From Caldilinea sp. CFX5 (GTDB lineage Bacteria; Chloroflexota; Anaerolineae; Caldilineales; Caldilineaceae): a DNA stretch of 64,000 nt. The notes beneath the pieces were generated by a model. That model had not been told where the DNA came from and made no database searches. It was given only the letters and a program-made list of their open reading frames with translations. The position numbers were made by a program, and so were the translations under genes. Of the stretch, positions 1 through 8,670 are shown piece by piece; position 1 is the first letter of the stretch, and each line of letters starts with the position of its first letter. The stretch covers positions 1 through 64,000 of the forward strand of contig QWII01000021.1 in assembly GCA_021405325.1 (NCBI GenBank). The letters are read 5' to 3'.

Positions 1-8
1 ATAGTGCC

Positions 9-36
9 AGACAAGCGCTTGCGCAAGCGCTTGTCT
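9..36. promoter_or_regulatory. 28-bp perfect palindrome, probable LacI-family operator
   Basis: The 28 bases are a perfect palindrome built from two copies of CAAGCGCTTG around a central CTTGCGCAAG, so three overlapping LacI/PurR-like cores with a central CpG are present. It lies 68 bases before the start of the ferritin-like gene, and a LacI regulator is encoded two genes away. A pyrimidine-rich stretch follows, so a terminator for a gene left of the window is the alternative, but a 14-bp stem with no loop favours an operator. Confidence 0.55.
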
Positions 37-103
37 CCCTTTTCTACAAAATGATACTTGCCAACCTCGATCGCCAGTTTTGCATACACAAGGACGAGTT
101 GCT

Positions 104-1477
104 ATGCCGGTTGTTGATCGCAGAAGCTTTGGCGGCCGCTTTTCCGTCCAGGAAAATTCGCGCCGATTGGCGAATTACCGTTATCTGGAAATTGAATTAA
201 TGGAGTTGCTCGCCGGTTGGAGCCACACCACGCCCCACCTGGCCTTCAAAGCCACCTTTGGCTACCACGTCTATGATCATGCCCAAGCCGCCGATATGTT
301 AGGCGAACGGCTCGAACAGTTGCGCTCCAGCCGCGAACGGGGCGAGCCGGCCACCGATGAGTTTGCCCAACTTTGCGAATATGTCTGGCGCCTTGAATCC
401 ACCGTGGACCGGCTGGTGGCCGTCTACCGTGTCTTGGAACCCCATCTGGTCAGCACCTATGTCTACCACGCCGACGCCACCGACCCCCTGGCCGATGCGC
501 CAACGGTGCGCCTGTTGCGCCACCTGGGCAGCATCGATCAATCGCATATAGCGTGGGGGCAGGCCGTGCTGGATTCACTCACCAATACACCGGAGGCGCG
601 CAAACAGGCGCTGGCCGTGCAGGCCGAAGTCGAAGCGCAATTGCTCGCCTGTGGCGGCGTCACCGGGCAGGGCATCGAATCGCATTGGTTGACCTTTCAC
701 AGCGCACGCGAAGAGGCCAAACCGCCCCAACGCGCCAGCCGCGGTCTGGCGCAGGGCTACCGCTTTGTCAAACAATCGCCGCCGCGTGACCATCCGGTGG
801 TGGAAGCGCCCTTCTGGTTTGCGCCGGATCGCGCCGCTTTTCGTGCGGCCTATCACAGTGATGACCCCTGGTCGCTGGAAGGCTATCGCCACAAATTTCA
901 CCAACTGCTCTACGGCGAAGTGGAGACGACCGACCGTATGGGCAAACTGATCGCCGAACACCCGGAACTGCCTTGGCCCATGCGTATGGAGTTGGCGCAC
1001 CAGATGTGGGACGAGGCGCGCCACATTGAAATCGTCGCCAAGGCGCTGGAAGAGGAACTGGGCGCGACATTGGGTTACGGCCCCTGGCCCTTGATCTGGT
1101 GGTGGATGCAAAACGAGGCAGACCCGTTGCGCCGCATTTCTGTGACCAACGCTTGGTCCGAGGCCGGCCTGATGCAGACGCTGCGCGACTGGCGTGACCA
1201 TGCCGCCGAACGGGGTTACACCCGCATTGCCGAACTGGCCGATTATCTGCAAGCCGATGAACTCACCCATGTCAAGCTGGCCACCCGCTGGATTCGCCAC
1301 CTGACCGACGACAAACCGGAGTACCTGGCCGATCTGCTGGAGTGGAGTCGTGAAGCGGTCTTGCGCATTCAACGGTTCTACTCCGACAACCCCTACAGCG
1401 TCCCGGACAAAGGGGAGATTCGCTTCAGTTTCCAGCGCACGGGCAAAGAAGGAGTGAATGAGGATGAAGTGGCGTGA
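104..1477 (+). CDS. Ferritin-like (diiron-type) protein of unknown substrate
   Basis: A 457-residue soluble all-helical protein with no signal peptide. The C-terminal half holds a ferritin-like metal pattern: a Glu in GEVETTD, an ExxH in DEARHIE, a Glu in WSEAGLM and another ExxH in DELTHVK, spaced as in four-helix-bundle diiron proteins. The N-terminal half looks like a second, more degenerate helical bundle. The start at 104 is chosen because AAGGAC lies just upstream; a longer TTG start at 80 has no ribosome site. The gene precedes a LacI regulator and a sugar transport cluster and is preceded by a LacI-type palindrome, so it is probably co-regulated with them. The fold call is fairly safe from the ligand pattern; the reaction is unknown and could be an oxygenase or a metal/oxidant-handling role. 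Confidence 0.7.
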   Translation: MPVVDRRSFGGRFSVQENSRRLANYRYLEIELMELLAGWSHTTPHLAFKATFGYHVYDHAQAADMLGERLEQLRSSRERGEPATDEFAQLCEYVWRLESTVDRLVAVYRVLEPHLVSTYVYHADATDPLADAPTVRLLRHLGSIDQSHIAWGQAVLDSLTNTPEARKQALAVQAEVEAQLLACGGVTGQGIESHWLTFHSAREEAKPPQRASRGLAQGYRFVKQSPPRDHPVVEAPFWFAPDRAAFRAAYHSDDPWSLEGYRHKFHQLLYGEVETTDRMGKLIAEHPELPWPMRMELAHQMWDEARHIEIVAKALEEELGATLGYGPWPLIWWWMQNEADPLRRISVTNAWSEAGLMQTLRDWRDHAAERGYTRIAELADYLQADELTHVKLATRWIRHLTDDKPEYLADLLEWSREAVLRIQRFYSDNPYSVPDKGEIRFSFQRTGKEGVNEDEVA

Positions 1478-1480
1478 ACA

Positions 1481-1517
1481 GAGATTGGGAGATTAAGTCA
1501 GTAAATCTCCCAATCTC
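1481..1517. repeat. Inverted repeat, GAGATTG family
   Basis: Arms 1481-1494 (GAGATTGGGAGATT) and 1504-1517 are perfectly complementary over 14 bases with a 9-base loop, directly after the ferritin-like gene. It could end that transcript. The same GAGATTG/CAATCTC unit recurs at 9.6, 28.4 and 35.3 kb, with a related arm at 21.5 kb. Confidence 0.8.
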
Positions 1518-1553
1518 CTCTCTATTGGCTTCATTCCTCTTAGAAAGTTACTC

Positions 1554-2552
1554 ATGGCTACGATTTACGATGTTGCGCAGGCAGCCGGCGTCTCAATCAG
1601 TACCGTCTCCCATGTTCTCAACGGCACCCGCTTTGTGAGTGAAGAGACGACTACCAAGGTAATGGCGGCGGTGGATCAACTCAACTACCGTCCCAGTTCG
1701 CTGGCGCGGGCCATGGTGCGGCAGGAGACGCGCACGATTGCCTTGATTGTTCCCGACAATGTCAACCCCTTTTTTGCCGAGCTGGCACGCGGAATTGAGG
1801 CGTATGGTTTTGCTGCCGGCTACAATGTGATTCTCTGCAATTCGGACCGCAGTACGACCAAAGAGCTGGCCTATCTCGATATGTTGATTGCCAAGCGGGT
1901 CGATGGCGTGATCTATATGACCGCCGACAATGCTGCCGAGCGCCTAGAACCGTTGCGGCGCCAACAGATCCCGGTCGTCACCTTTGATCGGGATTATGCC
2001 GATGTTGACGCCATTATGTTGGACAACTTTCAGGGCGGGGTTGAGGCCACCCGCCACTTGCTGACCTTGGGTCACCGCCGCATCGGCTGCATTGCCGGCC
2101 CCGACTCCCCCTCGCGCAGCCATGACCGCGTGCGTGGCTATCAGGCGACGCTACAAGCAGCCGGCGTACCGGTTGATCCCGCCTTGATCGTGGCCGGTGA
2201 TTGGACATACCAGAGTGGTCTGGCGGCGACGCAGCAGTTATTGGCTTTACCGACGCCACCCACGGCGATTTTTGCCTGTAACGATACGATGGCGATTGGC
2301 GTCTTGGCGGCGTTACAAGCCCGGCAAGTGCCGACGCCGGCCGCCATGTCGGTGGTGGGTTTTGATAACATTACCTTAAGCACCTTTGTCTATCCCCCGC
2401 TCACAACGATTGCGACGCCGATTCTGGCCCTGGGCCAACAGTTATGCCAACTGTTGTTGGATCGCATCAATGAGCAACTGCCGGCGGCGGCGCAACGCTG
2501 TACCGTCACCGGCCAACTGATTGTTCGCCAGTCAACCGCCGCTATCCAATAA
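1554..2552 (+). CDS. LacI-family transcriptional regulator
   Basis: A 332-residue regulator of usual LacI/GalR length. Residues 3-24 form the DNA-binding helix-turn-helix (IYDVAQAAGVSISTVSHVLN), followed by the hinge helix YRPSSLARAM and, from about residue 60 (TIALIVPD), a periplasmic-binding-protein-like effector domain ending in the usual GFDN and TTI motifs. It should bind a sugar or sugar derivative in the cytoplasm and repress or activate the adjacent transport genes. The next gene, a binding lipoprotein, starts 42 bases downstream on the same strand. The palindrome at 9-36 is its most likely site in view. Its substrate cannot be read from sequence. Confidence 0.95.
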   Translation: MATIYDVAQAAGVSISTVSHVLNGTRFVSEETTTKVMAAVDQLNYRPSSLARAMVRQETRTIALIVPDNVNPFFAELARGIEAYGFAAGYNVILCNSDRSTTKELAYLDMLIAKRVDGVIYMTADNAAERLEPLRRQQIPVVTFDRDYADVDAIMLDNFQGGVEATRHLLTLGHRRIGCIAGPDSPSRSHDRVRGYQATLQAAGVPVDPALIVAGDWTYQSGLAATQQLLALPTPPTAIFACNDTMAIGVLAALQARQVPTPAAMSVVGFDNITLSTFVYPPLTTIATPILALGQQLCQLLLDRINEQLPAAAQRCTVTGQLIVRQSTAAIQ

Positions 2553-2594
2553 TGGCAGCGGTTGATCGTCAACATTTATCCAAGGAGGAAAACA

Positions 2595-3941
2595 ATGTTC
2601 CGTCTTCGATGGCCGCTCACTGCGGCAGTGGTTCTTCTGGTGACGCTGGCCCTGGCTGCTTGCGTCGCACCCACAGCTTCCGAGGCGCCGGCCCCCGCCG
2701 GTGATGCTGCCGGGGAAAAGGTTGTGCTACAATATTGGGAAATGGATTGGGGCGATCAGGTGACGGCGGCGCTGGAGCAGTTGGTGGCAGAGTTCAATGC
2801 CAGCCACCCAAACATCCAGGTCGAGATGACCAAGCTCAGTTGGGGCGACTATGTGCAGAAGATGCTTTCAGCCGTGGCCGCCGGCACGCCCCCCGATGTC
2901 ACCGGCGGCGACTCCGGTTTGCCCTTCAACTTCTACGCCCAGGGCGAAGCGCTGTTGCTCGATGACCTTTATGAAGGCTGGAAAAATGATGGGACTTTCG
3001 ATGGGTTGACCCAATGGGGACAGGACAAATGGTTCTTTGATGGTCACTATGTCGGCGTCACCTGGCAGATCGACGCCCGCGCCATCTACTATCGCACCGA
3101 TCTCTTTGAAGCCGCCGGCCTTGCGCTGCCCACCACCCACGATGAGTTGCTGGCCGCCGCCGAAGCCTTGACCGATGTCGCTGCCGAGAAATATGGTCTC
3201 TGCATCCCCGGCAAAGCGGGCAGCTATGACACCGACCAATTCTACATGACGCTGGTTCTCCAGAACGGCGGCGGTCTGGCCGATGTGGAAGGCAATCCCA
3301 CTTTTGAGACGCCGGAACATCTGGCCGCCCTCAACTTTGAGCAGGAGTTGTTGGCCAAAGCCGCGCCGGAAGGCACCCCCGGCTATACTTTTGCCGAAAT
3401 CAGCCGTCTTTACATGCAGGGTCAATGCGCCATGGTCTTTAATGGCGGCTGGTTTATCCAACAGTTAAAGCAACAAGCCCCCGACATCTATGCCGTCACC
3501 GATATTCTCGATCCGCTGACGGGGCAGGGGCCGAATGCGGTGCAGCGCATTGTCGGTTTCTACAATCCGTGGATGGTCTTCAAGCAGTCGAAGCATCCCG
3601 AAGAAGCGCTGGAATTTCTCAAGTTCATGGCGTCGCCCGATAGTTTGAAACGGGTCTATCAGAATGACCTGGGCAGTAAATTCTCGCCCTTTACCGCCCT
3701 GCGTGAAGATCCTATGTGGGATGCTGAACCAATGGCCGCCAAGTTGAACCAACAGGTCAATGATTTTTCGGTGGACTACTGGTTCCCCAACAACGCCGCC
3801 GCCATCGGCATCGGCTCGATGGGAACGGGGATTGCTGATTTCATTGTCAATCCGGTGCTGGTCGGCGCCCGCACCCCGGAAGAAGCGCTGGCGGATGGGC
3901 AGGAGAAGTTGGGGCAGTTGTTTAAGAAGATGGGGCAGTGA
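2595..3941 (+). CDS. Carbohydrate ABC transporter solute-binding lipoprotein (first copy)
   Basis: A 448-residue family-1 extracellular solute-binding protein. The N-terminus is a lipoprotein signal ending in the lipobox LAAC with the modified cysteine at residue 23, then an Ala/Pro linker, then a two-lobe sugar-binding domain (QYWEMDWGDQ, FNASHPNIQVEM, GTPPDVTGGD). The start at 2595 follows AAGGAGG at a good distance; an upstream start would disrupt the signal peptide. It captures an oligosaccharide or sugar outside the membrane and hands it to one of the permease pairs downstream. It is one of two distinct binding proteins in the same cluster. No substrate can be assigned. Confidence 0.93.
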   Translation: MFRLRWPLTAAVVLLVTLALAACVAPTASEAPAPAGDAAGEKVVLQYWEMDWGDQVTAALEQLVAEFNASHPNIQVEMTKLSWGDYVQKMLSAVAAGTPPDVTGGDSGLPFNFYAQGEALLLDDLYEGWKNDGTFDGLTQWGQDKWFFDGHYVGVTWQIDARAIYYRTDLFEAAGLALPTTHDELLAAAEALTDVAAEKYGLCIPGKAGSYDTDQFYMTLVLQNGGGLADVEGNPTFETPEHLAALNFEQELLAKAAPEGTPGYTFAEISRLYMQGQCAMVFNGGWFIQQLKQQAPDIYAVTDILDPLTGQGPNAVQRIVGFYNPWMVFKQSKHPEEALEFLKFMASPDSLKRVYQNDLGSKFSPFTALREDPMWDAEPMAAKLNQQVNDFSVDYWFPNNAAAIGIGSMGTGIADFIVNPVLVGARTPEEALADGQEKLGQLFKKMGQ

Positions 3942-3994
3942 GCGAGCGTGATTCGTGCAGCGTGATTCGTGAGGGTTTGCGGCAATGAACCAGT

Positions 3995-4118
3995 AGTTAA
4001 TACGGATAGGGAAAAACACGGTTTGCTTTTCAATAGACCCTCGCGCGTTTGACAACAAACCAGGTTTTTCTCAAAAACCTGGTTTGTGAAGCCGTGTTCT
4101 TCCCTATCTGTGTTAACT
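3995..4118. repeat. Nested inverted repeat between the two binding-protein genes
   Basis: Outer arms 3995-4021 and 4092-4118 share a GTTAA-tACGGATAGGGA-like arm with a few mismatches. Inside them sits a perfect 15-bp stem at 4055-4069/4073-4087 (ACAAACCAGGTTTTT). The outer arm recurs at 5.6 and 40.7 kb and the inner CAAACC-GGTTTG motif recurs at 7.6 kb. It may be a transcriptional attenuator or an mRNA-stabilising hairpin, or an old mobile repeat. Confidence 0.8.
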
Positions 4119-4171
4119 GAATTTTTTTGTTCTAGAAAGTGTCTACCGATCATACAACGAGGAGGAAGTCG

Positions 4172-5542
4172 ATGCATAGCACCCCATTCCAGGTAAAAAG
4201 CGCAGTGATGCAGCGGCGATTGGCGTTCTTGCTTGTCCTGCTCTTGCTTGCCGGCTGCGCCACGGTTTCGGCGCCGGCGGCAACAACAGGCGGGGAAGCG
4301 CAACCTGCCGCCGGCGCCGACAACAATGAAGGCGATTTTAGCCCATCCATTCCCGATCCCAGTGCGCCGGTAGTTGTCACCTTTGCTTCGTGGGTCGGGG
4401 GCGGGCAGGCGTGGCAGTTGTTGGCGGAGCAGTTCCATGAAGCGCACCCCAACATCACGATTGAGTTTCAGGATGTCCCCTTTGAAGAGATGCGCACCAA
4501 ACTGCTGACCCAAGTGGCGGCCAACAACCCGCCCGATGTCGCCTACATGGATTCGAGCAGCGTCAGCGAATTTGCCTCGCGCAATGCCCTGGTCAATCTC
4601 GATGATTACATTGCCGCCAGCAGCGCCGTTGACCCCAAGGATTATGTCGAAGCCTTTATCGGTTCCGCCACTTACGAGGGGCATATCTACGGCCTGCCCA
4701 TCGATGGTGAATCGACCGGCCTCTTCTATCGCACCGATCGCTTTGAAGCCGCCGGCATTGCCGGCCCGCCGACCACCTGGGATGAGTTCCTGGCCGCGGC
4801 GCAGGCATTGACGGTTCCCGACCAGAAGCAATATGGCTTTGCCCTCTTTGCGCCGGAAGCGGCCTACTACTGGTATCCCTGGTTGTGGCAGGCCGGCGGC
4901 GCGCTGCTTTCGGAAGATAACAGCCAGGTACTGTGGGATAGCGAAGAAGGACAACGCGCGGCTGAATTTTATGTCGCGCTGCGCGACTATGCGCCGCCCG
5001 ATTTCTATAACTCCAACTCGTGGGATGGCCGGGTGGCCTTTGCCAATGGCACCGTCGGCATGTATGTGGCCGGCGCCTGGTTTGCCGGCACGTTGATGGA
5101 AGAGTTCCCCGACGCCAATGGCAAATGGGCAACCGCGCCGCTGCCCCAGGACAAGCAGTGCGCCACGACGATTGCCGGTGACACGCTGGTGATCTTCAAC
5201 GCCAGCGACCATCCTGAAGCCGCCTGGAAGTGGATCGAATTTGTCTCGGCGCCGGAGAACATGGCCTTGATCAACCTAGGTACGCCCGACGCGCCGACCA
5301 CCTTGCTGCCCCCGCGCAAGTCGCTGCTCGAAGATCCCAAGACCTTTGAGGCCAATCCCATTCTGGCCGGCTTTGCCGATAACATGGCCTGCGCCGTCAC
5401 CAACACGATTGCCAATCCCAAGTGGCCGGAGGTGGAATCGGTGTTGAATGATGCCCTCGGCCGCGCCATCTACGGCGAAACCGACGCCGCCACCGCCATC
5501 CGGGAAGCGGCACAAGAAGCGCAAGATATTTTGGCGCGGTAG
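4172..5542 (+). CDS. Carbohydrate ABC transporter solute-binding lipoprotein (second copy)
   Basis: A 456-residue family-1 solute-binding protein, clearly diverged from the preceding one. A lipoprotein signal ends at the lipobox LLAGC, with cysteine 29 if translation starts at 4172, where GGAGGA precedes the ATG. A second ATG at 4208 would give a shorter, more standard signal peptide, so the exact start is uncertain. The mature part shows FASWVGGGQAWQLLAEQF, HPNITIEFQDV and NPPDVAYMDSS, typical of sugar binders. With the first binding protein and two permease pairs it implies two related transport systems encoded in one transcript. Substrate unknown. Confidence 0.92.
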   Translation: MHSTPFQVKSAVMQRRLAFLLVLLLLAGCATVSAPAATTGGEAQPAAGADNNEGDFSPSIPDPSAPVVVTFASWVGGGQAWQLLAEQFHEAHPNITIEFQDVPFEEMRTKLLTQVAANNPPDVAYMDSSSVSEFASRNALVNLDDYIAASSAVDPKDYVEAFIGSATYEGHIYGLPIDGESTGLFYRTDRFEAAGIAGPPTTWDEFLAAAQALTVPDQKQYGFALFAPEAAYYWYPWLWQAGGALLSEDNSQVLWDSEEGQRAAEFYVALRDYAPPDFYNSNSWDGRVAFANGTVGMYVAGAWFAGTLMEEFPDANGKWATAPLPQDKQCATTIAGDTLVIFNASDHPEAAWKWIEFVSAPENMALINLGTPDAPTTLLPPRKSLLEDPKTFEANPILAGFADNMACAVTNTIANPKWPEVESVLNDALGRAIYGETDAATAIREAAQEAQDILAR

Positions 5543-5567
5543 ATTAGTATAGGAATGTGACATAAAG

Positions 5568-5642
5568 TAGTTAACACGGATAGGGAAAAACACTGCTCAT
5601 CCCTTTAAAATTATCTGTGTTCCTCCCTATCTGTGTTAACTA
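5568..5642. repeat. Inverted repeat, GTTAACACGGATAGGG family
   Basis: Arms 5568-5593 and 5617-5642 pair with few mismatches around a 23-base loop. The arms match the outer arms of the repeat at 3995-4118 and resemble the one at 40721-40787, so this is a dispersed family. It lies between the second binding protein and the first permease. Confidence 0.8.
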
Positions 5643-5662
5643 TTGGGATCAAGGAAGTCAGG

Positions 5663-6607
5663 ATGACTACAACGACGACGATCCATCAACCCCGGCGGCA
5701 AAGAGCAACTAATGGCGTGCTGCGAGTGCTGGGCGAAATGCGCAAAGAGTGGACCGCCTATCTCTTTCTGGCGCCGGGGTTGTTGCTCTTTAGCATCTTC
5801 ACCGTCTATGCGGTGCTTTTCTCCTTTTACCTGAGCTTTCATGAATGGAATATTTTGGAGCCGGCCAAGCCTTTTGTGGGCTTGGACAACTATCGCCGGC
5901 TCTTTGCGGATGAGAAATTTCATGAAGCGGTCATCAATACGCTCTATTACACTGCCTTTTCTGTGCCGTTGACAATGGCCGCCGGCTTGGCGATTGCGCT
6001 GCTGCTCAACACCTCGATTCATGGCCGCAGCCTCTTTCGCACGCTCTACTATGTGCCGGTGATCACGCCGCTGGTCGTCTCGGCGATCATCTGGAAGTGG
6101 GTCTACCAGGGCGACTATGGGCTGCTCAACTACTATCTGCTCCAGTTGGGCTTGATTCGGGAGCCGTGGCTCTGGCTGGGCGACCCGGTGTTGGCGATGC
6201 CGGCGGTGATCCTGATGAGCATCTGGGGCGGGGCGGGCTTTCACATGGTGATCTATCTGGCCGGTCTGCAATCGATCCCGGAAACCTTTTATGACGCCGC
6301 CAAGGTCGATGGCGCCAACGCCTGGCGGCAGCTTTGGCATATTACTATTCCGCTGCTGCAACCGACCAGCTTCTTTTTGTTTGTCACGTCGGTGATCGGC
6401 TCCTTTCAGGTCTTTACCCAGATTTATATTATGACCAGCGGCGGTCCCCTGCGGCGCACGACGACGATTGGTTATTATCTCTATGAAAAAGCCTTTCGTC
6501 ACTTTGACATGGGCTATGCGACAGCGATGGCCTACGGTCTCTTTGCTATGATCTTTGTTTTCACCTTGTGGCAGATGCGGGCGTTTCGGCGCGATACGGA
6601 GTATTAA
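5663..6607 (+). CDS. Sugar ABC transporter permease, MalF type (first pair)
   Basis: A 314-residue inner-membrane permease with about six hydrophobic segments, beginning at WTAYLFLAPGLLLFSIF and ending near AYGLFAMIFVFTLWQM. The cytoplasmic EAA-type loop that docks the ATPase is visible at about residue 209 (YDAAKVDGANAW, then P). The start at 5663 follows AAGGAAG; an upstream GTG lies inside the inverted repeat and is not preferred. It forms the channel together with the MalG-type partner 76 bases downstream. No ATP-binding subunit is encoded in the cluster, so a shared MsmX/MalK-like ATPase is presumably encoded elsewhere. Confidence 0.94.
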   Translation: MTTTTTIHQPRRQRATNGVLRVLGEMRKEWTAYLFLAPGLLLFSIFTVYAVLFSFYLSFHEWNILEPAKPFVGLDNYRRLFADEKFHEAVINTLYYTAFSVPLTMAAGLAIALLLNTSIHGRSLFRTLYYVPVITPLVVSAIIWKWVYQGDYGLLNYYLLQLGLIREPWLWLGDPVLAMPAVILMSIWGGAGFHMVIYLAGLQSIPETFYDAAKVDGANAWRQLWHITIPLLQPTSFFLFVTSVIGSFQVFTQIYIMTSGGPLRRTTTIGYYLYEKAFRHFDMGYATAMAYGLFAMIFVFTLWQMRAFRRDTEY

Positions 6608-6683
6608 CGTGATTCGTGTTGCGTGTTGCGTGAAATTATAAAAGAGAGATGGGGGGATTTTGGCAATCGCAAGTCAAGGGAAG

Positions 6684-7589
6684 GCAATGGTAGGGGCGGA
6701 GTCGCAACCAAAAGGGCGGCGAGTGCGGTGGCAAGCGGTGGCCGGCAAGGTGGCGGTTTATCTGCTGTTGGCGGGGGGAGCGATCCTCTTTATCGCGCCG
6801 TGGGCATGGATGGTCTCGGCTTCGTTCCAGCCACTGGGCGACATTTTTAACTGGCCGCCGACCTGGCTGCCGGAGAACCCGACGCTGGACAATTATGTCC
6901 GCTTTCTGGCGGCGGCGGATCTGGGGCTGCTCTTTGGCAATAGCGGGATTGTAGCGACGAGCGTCACCCTCTTGCAGCTTTTTTTCAACTCGTTGGCGGC
7001 TTATACCTTTGCCAAGCGGCGCTTTCCGGGGCGCGATTTTCTCTTTCTCCTGATGTTGGGGACGCTGATGATTCCCGGCCAGGTGACGCTGATTCCTTCG
7101 TACCTAATTTTGCAGCATATCCCCTTCTTCGGCGACAACAATTGGCTGGGGCAGGGCGGCCATGGCTGGCTCGATTCCTTCTGGGGTTTGATTGCGCCGG
7201 GCGCGGTCAGCACCTATGGTATCTTTCTCCTGCGCCAGTATATGAAGACCATTCCTGATGAATTACTGGACGCCGCCCGCATTGACGGCGCCGCCGAATT
7301 TCGCATTTACGCCCAGATCGTCGTGCCGCTCAGTCTACCGGCGTTGGCGGCGATGGGCATCTTTACCTTTACCTATGCCTGGAATGATTTCTTTTGGCCG
7401 CTGATTATTATCAGCAGCCCCGATCTGCGCACCTTGCCGCTGGGACTGGCGCTCTTTGTCGTCAAAAACCGCACCGTCTGGGATCTGGTCATGGCCGGCT
7501 CGGTGTTGGCGACGTTGCCGGTGCTGCTCTTGTTCTTGATCTTCCAGCGCCACTTTATTCGGGGCATTGCGCTGACGGGAATGCGGTAG
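6684..7589 (+). CDS. Sugar ABC transporter permease, MalG type (first pair)
   Basis: A 301-residue inner-membrane permease of the MalG class. The first membrane span follows VAGKVAVYLLLAGGAILFIA, a periplasmic loop with FNWPPTWLPENPTLDNY is typical, and the EAA loop is at about residue 195 (LDAARIDGAAEF). The C-terminus FIRGIALTGMR is the usual MalG ending. The ATG at 6684 has AAGGGAAGG just upstream; a TTG at 6660 preceded by a G-run is the alternative start. It pairs with the MalF-type gene before it. Confidence 0.93.
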   Translation, partial: AMVGAESQPKGRRVRWQAVAGKVAVYLLLAGGAILFIAPWAWMVSASFQPLGDIFNWPPTWLPENPTLDNYVRFLAAADLGLLFGNSGIVATSVTLLQLFFNSLAAYTFAKRRFPGRDFLFLLMLGTLMIPGQVTLIPSYLILQHIPFFGDNNWLGQGGHGWLDSFWGLIAPGAVSTYGIFLLRQYMKTIPDELLDAARIDGAAEFRIYAQIVVPLSLPALAAMGIFTFTYAWNDFFWPLIIISSPDLRTLPLGLALFVVKNRTVWDLVMAGSVLATLPVLLLFLIFQRHFIRGIALTGMR

Positions 7590-7591
7590 CA

Positions 7592-7612
7592 GTCACAAAC
7601 CTGGTTTGTGAC
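7592..7612. repeat. Short palindrome CACAAACC/GGTTTGTG
   Basis: A 21-base near-perfect palindrome between the first MalG-type gene and the second MalF-type gene. Its arm is the same as the inner arm of the repeat at 4055-4087. Confidence 0.7.
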
Positions 7613-7634
7613 TCTGATCGTTGGAGAATTCTTG

Positions 7635-8585
7635 ATGACAAAGACAATTGAATTGACACCGGTTGCCCGAACGAAAGATCTGCCTGCCTGGCGGGTCCGG
7701 CTGCGCAACCACATGGTTCATAACCGGCTGGCCTATCTCTTGATCACCCCCTCGCTGCTGATGATCATGTTGATCTATTTCTACCCCATGGCCAACGGTT
7801 TCTGGCAGAGTTTGCACTATTACAGCCGTGTCCAACCGTGGGCCTACCGCTTTACCGGTGTGGAAAACTTTGTGACGGCCTTGCAAGCCCACGATTTCTG
7901 GGTCGCCCTCCGCACCTCGACCATTTGGACCTTTGGTGGCGTTCTCGCCAGCTATCTGCTGGGTTTGCTGGCCGCGTTGCTGCTCAACAGTGAATTTCGG
8001 GGGCGGGGGATCTATCGCTCAATTTTGCTCTTGCCGTGGGTCGTGCCGCCGGTGGTGGCCGGCACCAGTTGGATGTGGATGTATGCCGACCAGGACGGTA
8101 TTATCAACCGCACCTTGCGCAGTTGGGGCGTCATTGCCAAGCCGATCTACTGGCTCTCCAAACCACACCTGGCGATGATTTCGGTGATCATTGTCCATGT
8201 CTGGCGCAACTTTCCCTTTATGATGATCACCATCCTGGCCGCGTTAAGCAGCATCCCCGATGACATCTATGAGGCGGGCCGCATCGACGGGGCGTCGGAC
8301 TGGCAGCTTTTCCGTCACATTACCTGGCCGCTGATTTTTCCCATCAGTTTGACGGCGGTGGTGCTCAGTTCGATCTGGACGTTTAATGACTTTGGCACCA
8401 TCTTTGTTCTCACCGGCGGCGGCCCGGCCAGCGCGACAACGACGCTGATCATTCAGTCGTATAAAGAGGCGTTCCAACGTTATAACGTGGGCTACGGGTC
8501 AGCGTTGGCGGTGATTGCTATGCTGTTGATGATGGGCATCGGGACGGTTTACCTGCGCTTACAGAGCCGTGAACGTGATTTGTAG
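7635..8585 (+). CDS. Sugar ABC transporter permease, MalF type (second pair)
   Basis: A 316-residue MalF-class permease with six predicted spans, from LAYLLITPSLLMIMLIYFYP to the C-terminal VIAMLLMMGIGTVYL. The EAA loop is at about residue 212 (YEAGRIDGASDW ... P). The start at 7635 is set by GGAGA seven bases upstream; an in-frame TTG/ATG further up lacks this. It is more similar in layout to the first MalF-type gene than to any other class, and forms the second channel of the cluster with the following MalG-type gene. Confidence 0.94.
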   Translation: MTKTIELTPVARTKDLPAWRVRLRNHMVHNRLAYLLITPSLLMIMLIYFYPMANGFWQSLHYYSRVQPWAYRFTGVENFVTALQAHDFWVALRTSTIWTFGGVLASYLLGLLAALLLNSEFRGRGIYRSILLLPWVVPPVVAGTSWMWMYADQDGIINRTLRSWGVIAKPIYWLSKPHLAMISVIIVHVWRNFPFMMITILAALSSIPDDIYEAGRIDGASDWQLFRHITWPLIFPISLTAVVLSSIWTFNDFGTIFVLTGGGPASATTTLIIQSYKEAFQRYNVGYGSALAVIAMLLMMGIGTVYLRLQSRERDL

Positions 8586-8611
8586 ATGCTACTAAACAAG
8601 CGATGAAGTTG

Positions 8612-8659
8612 TTCGTGTTGTGTACTTCGTCTACCGGTTCACGCAACACGCAACACGAA
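8612..8659. repeat. Imperfect inverted repeat, CGTGTTGCGTG family
   Basis: TTCGTGTTG at 8612 faces two copies of ACGCAACACG ending at 8659. Single-arm copies of the same word occur after 3941, after 6607 and at 38240, and a perfect hairpin version at 31144-31198. Confidence 0.65.
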
Positions 8660-8670
8660 AGGAAATTGCA

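Noticed and set aside
575..1372. 265-codon minus-strand frame
   Set aside because: Shadow of the ferritin-like gene; low-complexity translation without family features.
3776..5212. 478-codon open frame on the minus strand
   Set aside because: Antisense to the second binding-protein gene and the hairpin region; the sense frame has clear domain motifs, signal peptide and ribosome site.
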